A stretch of DNA of 7,111 bases from positions 1 to 7,111 of the forward strand of contig CAMFZA010000084.1 of NCBI GenBank assembly GCA_946002345.1, given 5' to 3'. The translations under genes were made by a program, and so were the position numbers. The notes under the pieces are model-generated. The model was not told the origin of the DNA. It saw only the letters and a list, made by a program, of their open reading frames with translations, and did no database searches. This stretch comes from an uncultured Phascolarctobacterium sp. (lineage in GTDB: Bacteria > Bacillota > Negativicutes > Acidaminococcales > Acidaminococcaceae). Below are positions 5,179 through 7,111 of this stretch, piece by piece. How positions within the stretch are numbered: the stretch's first letter is position 1; each line of letters begins with the position of its first letter.

Positions 5179-5257
5179 GTAAAGCTAACGCCCCGGCGTG
5201 GCGAGGATAAGGATAGTGAAAATCACATCTACTCGCTACGCCGGGGCGCTGTTTTTT
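5179..5257 (+). terminator. Very long hairpin terminator, also a repeat element
   Basis: The 17-base arms 5189-5205 and 5232-5248 pair throughout with a single G-T; the core is CGCCCCGGCGT with ACGCCGGGGCG. An inner stem (GTGA 5216-5219, TCAC 5223-5226, extended by GAT/ATC) continues the hairpin. Six T residues at 5252-5257 complete an intrinsic terminator for the flavoprotein gene. The left flank GTAAAGCTAACGCC (5179-5192) is repeated at 4468-4481, so this may belong to a dispersed palindromic repeat family. Confidence 0.85.
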
Positions 5258-5474
5258 CTGGCCTTTTTCGTAAAATAACTATTCTTCTGCTAATAACGAA
5301 CGTTCTTTTCGGTATATTCACGCGACTGATAAAAATATACTACATTTGTTGCTGTTCAGTAGATAATTAATCCACTAAAAACACCACTTTGTCTAGCTTG
5401 TGGGTACTATCTTGCAAGTTAAAAAAGGATTTTCTGCCTTTATATCGAATAGGAAAGGCAAGAGATTTTTATTG
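5258..5474. other. Leader region of the lyase gene
   Basis: No gene is seen. I could not identify a convincing promoter. TGCCTTT (5435-5441) and AAAGGCA (5454-5460) form a 7-bp inverted repeat just upstream of the ribosome binding site, which could be a leader hairpin. The ribosome binding site GGGAGG (5474-5479) is strong and 8 bases from the ATG. Confidence 0.35.
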
Positions 5475-5487
5475 GGAGGCTTATTAA

Positions 5488-6996
5488 ATGGGCAAATATA
5501 CATCTTTTTTAGGCAAAAAATTACCTATGGCAGCGCTTGTGGCGGTTTTGCTAGGCTGTGGCAATGCGGCTGATGCTGCTAAGCGTGACAATTTTTACTG
5601 GCTGGGGCAAATCAACAAGGCCACAGCTGTTATTAATACCGAGGAGCACTTGCTGACGCCGGAGCAGGGCCAGCGCTTTGCCCGCGGTATCGAGGCGGTT
5701 CTGGAGCAGGGCGAAAAGCCCGATGGTGCAAGGCCCAATTTGGTCATCACCTTTGAGCCCTTGCTCATCAAGGCAGCCGGCCCCGAAATAACCAAGCTAC
5801 ATGCAGGTCGCTCCAGTCAGGACATGCTCACCACCGTGAGCCTGGCCATGCAAAGGGAGCAGCTTTTGGAATTAGCAAGGGAGCTGAATGCCATGCAGCG
5901 CAGCTTAGTCGCCTTAGCTGCAAAAAATCAGGGCACCATTTTGCCCAATTATACCAATGGTGTGGCAGCTCAGCCTAACAGCTTAGCCCATTATTTATTA
6001 GCATATAATGACGCGTTTTCCAGGGATATGCAACGCCTGCAAGCCTATTATGGGCGCATTAACCGCTCACCCATGGGTGCTTGCGTCCTAAATGGCACTG
6101 GCTGGCCCTTGAATCGTGATAAGATGGCGCAGCTTTTGGGTTTTGATAGCATTGCCTATAACACCTATGACGCTGGGCAAGTGTTTCCCCAAGAGGCACC
6201 GTTGGAAATGGGTGGCATCGCTAGCAGCATCGCCATTCATATTGGCGGCTTTATCGAAGAGATTATGCAGCAATATGCCCAGCCCCGTCCTTGGATTCTG
6301 CTCAGGGAGGGCAACGGCAATACCTATGTATCCAGCGCCATGCCGCAAAAGCGCAATCCCGGCATTCTTAACAGGGCACGCACCGATTGCTCTACGCTCT
6401 TAGGCATGGCCGTGGAGGGCACCTTTAGAGCGCATAATATTCCTGTCGGCATGGCGGATGGGCGCCTGCGCGGCACTGATAAGCTTACCAAGCAGACCAT
6501 CAGCGTGGTGAAGCAATTCAATCGCATTCTCAATGCCTTGGAGGTGAAGCCGGAGCGCGCTTTGGAGGAGCTCAATCTGGACTGGACCTGCTCGCAGGAG
6601 ATTGCCGATGTCTTGATGCGCAGATACGAGGTTCCCTTCCGCACGGGGCATCACTTTGCATCAGAGATTGTGACCTACGCGCGCACTAATAATGTTACTC
6701 CTGCCACCTTTACTTATGAGGAAGCATCTAGAATTTATGCCAAACTGGCTGCAGAGGACAGCACCCTGCCGCAAAGCTTACCCTTAACCCCGGCGGAGTT
6801 CCGTTCCTGCCTCGACCCTGTAGCCATCGTGCACAACAGAGCCGTTAAGGGCGGGCCCCAGCCCCAGGAGCTGCAGCTGATGCTGGGCATGGCGCAAAAA
6901 ACGCTTGCCAAGCAGGAGCAGTGGCAAGCCAAAGCCAAGAGCAGAGTGGACGATGCGGAAGCAACCTTGAACAAACGCTTTAAGGAATTACTGTAA
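5488..6996 (+). CDS. Exported argininosuccinate-lyase-like protein (fumarase/aspartase superfamily)
   Basis: This 502-residue protein begins with a signal peptide: basic MGKYTSFLGKK, hydrophobic LPMAALVAVLLG, then either a lipobox-like LLGC (Cys24) or an Ala-Asp-Ala cleavage site (28-30). The mature part follows argininosuccinate lyase order: LHAGRSSQD (104-112, for LHTGRSRND), YTNGVAAQP (155-163, for YTHLQRAQP), GTGWPLNRDKMAQLLGF (203-219), the signature loop SSAMPQKRNP (282-291) with the likely catalytic Ser283, VPFRTGHH (382-389) and a C-terminal LDPVAIVHNRAVKGGP. Family members remove fumarate from a succinyl-amine by beta-elimination. Three differences argue against true ArgH: export, His to Asn at 157, and RSRND changed to RSSQD. 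The substrate is unknown; an EDDS-lyase-like or other amino-dicarboxylate lyase is possible. The ATG has a strong GGGAGG 8 bases upstream. The gene is GC-rich and stands alone. Confidence 0.85.
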   Translation: MGKYTSFLGKKLPMAALVAVLLGCGNAADAAKRDNFYWLGQINKATAVINTEEHLLTPEQGQRFARGIEAVLEQGEKPDGARPNLVITFEPLLIKAAGPEITKLHAGRSSQDMLTTVSLAMQREQLLELARELNAMQRSLVALAAKNQGTILPNYTNGVAAQPNSLAHYLLAYNDAFSRDMQRLQAYYGRINRSPMGACVLNGTGWPLNRDKMAQLLGFDSIAYNTYDAGQVFPQEAPLEMGGIASSIAIHIGGFIEEIMQQYAQPRPWILLREGNGNTYVSSAMPQKRNPGILNRARTDCSTLLGMAVEGTFRAHNIPVGMADGRLRGTDKLTKQTISVVKQFNRILNALEVKPERALEELNLDWTCSQEIADVLMRRYEVPFRTGHHFASEIVTYARTNNVTPATFTYEEASRIYAKLAAEDSTLPQSLPLTPAEFRSCLDPVAIVHNRAVKGGPQPQELQLMLGMAQKTLAKQEQWQAKAKSRVDDAEATLNKRFKELL

Positions 6997-7015
6997 AGAC
7001 TAAAGAGAATGGAAG

Positions 7016-7050
7016 GAGCCCTCGGCGTGCATGCCGGGGGCTTTGCTTTA
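7016..7050 (+). terminator. Intrinsic terminator of the lyase gene
   Basis: GCCCTCGGC (7018-7026) pairs with GCCGGGGGC (7033-7041), including one G-T, around a 6-base loop; A7017-T7042 extends the stem. The T-rich TTTGCTTTATT follows, 20 bases after the lyase stop. Confidence 0.8.
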
Positions 7051-7077
7051 TTCGTCCTTCTATATTGCCATTATATA

Positions 7078-7106
7078 TTGACAAACTTCGATATATCGTT
7101 TAAAAT
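7078..7106 (+). promoter_or_regulatory. Strong promoter for a gene beyond the right edge
   Basis: A perfect TTGACA (7078-7083) and TAAAAT (7101-7106) are 17 bases apart. The spacer contains a perfect 10-base palindrome, CGATATATCG (7089-7098), in a position where a repressor would block polymerase. Palindromes of this general kind occur in ArsR/SmtB-regulated promoters, but that link is only a suggestion. Confidence 0.7.
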
Positions 7107-7111
7107 GATGG

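Noticed and set aside
5298..5305. GAACGTTC palindrome as an SOS (LexA) box
   Set aside because: Gram-positive LexA boxes need CGAAC and GTTCG separated by four bases; here the halves abut and the right flank is T, so it is probably chance.
6088..6974. Several minus-strand and alternate-frame open readings inside the lyase gene
   Set aside because: Long chance frames are expected opposite a GC-rich gene; none has a start signal or recognisable motif.
1..7111. CRISPR array or insertion sequence
   Set aside because: No regularly spaced repeats and no transposase gene or terminal inverted repeats of an insertion sequence were seen.

Overview
The window looks like a bacterial chromosome, probably Bacillota. 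It has low-GC stretches, AGGAG-type ribosome binding sites, TATAAT promoters and several strong intrinsic terminators. A Negativicutes-type host (a diderm Firmicute) would fit the exported lyase and the mixed base composition, but that is inference from style and not from a marker gene. Base composition is uneven: bases 661-720 hold 15 G+C of 60, while bases 5641-5700 hold 41 of 60.

Bases 1 to about 4332 read as accessory DNA. (a) 1-1915 is a tight three-gene operon: the C-terminal part of an SMC/DndD-like ABC ATPase cut by the window edge, a 152-residue protein I do not recognise, and a 280-residue protein with faint uracil-DNA-glycosylase-like features. It resembles an antiphage or DNA-processing module, but I cannot assign it to a named system. 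(b) 1970-2507 holds two overlapping small membrane-protein genes. (c) 2544-3247 is a leftward serine recombinase gene lying between two hairpins. (d) 3294-3996 is a RelB/DinJ antitoxin and RelE/ParE toxin pair with its own promoter and a likely operator. (e) 4269-4332 is the 3' portion of a tRNA-Ser(GCU) gene without a convincing 5' half. This is what an integrative element leaves at its distal end, so the island probably extends left beyond the window to an intact tRNA-Ser gene.

Right of the tRNA remnant the content looks like ordinary chromosome. An intrinsic terminator (4346-4378) is followed by a flavoprotein gene with a Cys-X2-Cys-X2-Cys-X5-Cys motif, driven by a promoter with the 19-bp spacer and central dyad typical of MerR-family control. 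A very long hairpin terminator follows, whose left flank is repeated upstream of the same gene. Next comes a GC-rich gene for an exported argininosuccinate-lyase-like protein of the fumarase/aspartase superfamily, in which the usual His of the Thr-His motif is Asn. After its terminator, a strong promoter with a palindromic spacer points to a gene just beyond the right edge.

How the parts may work together: the ATPase operon, the toxin-antitoxin pair and the recombinase form the cargo and maintenance functions of the island. The flavoprotein and lyase appear to be separate single-gene transcription units, each closed by its own terminator.
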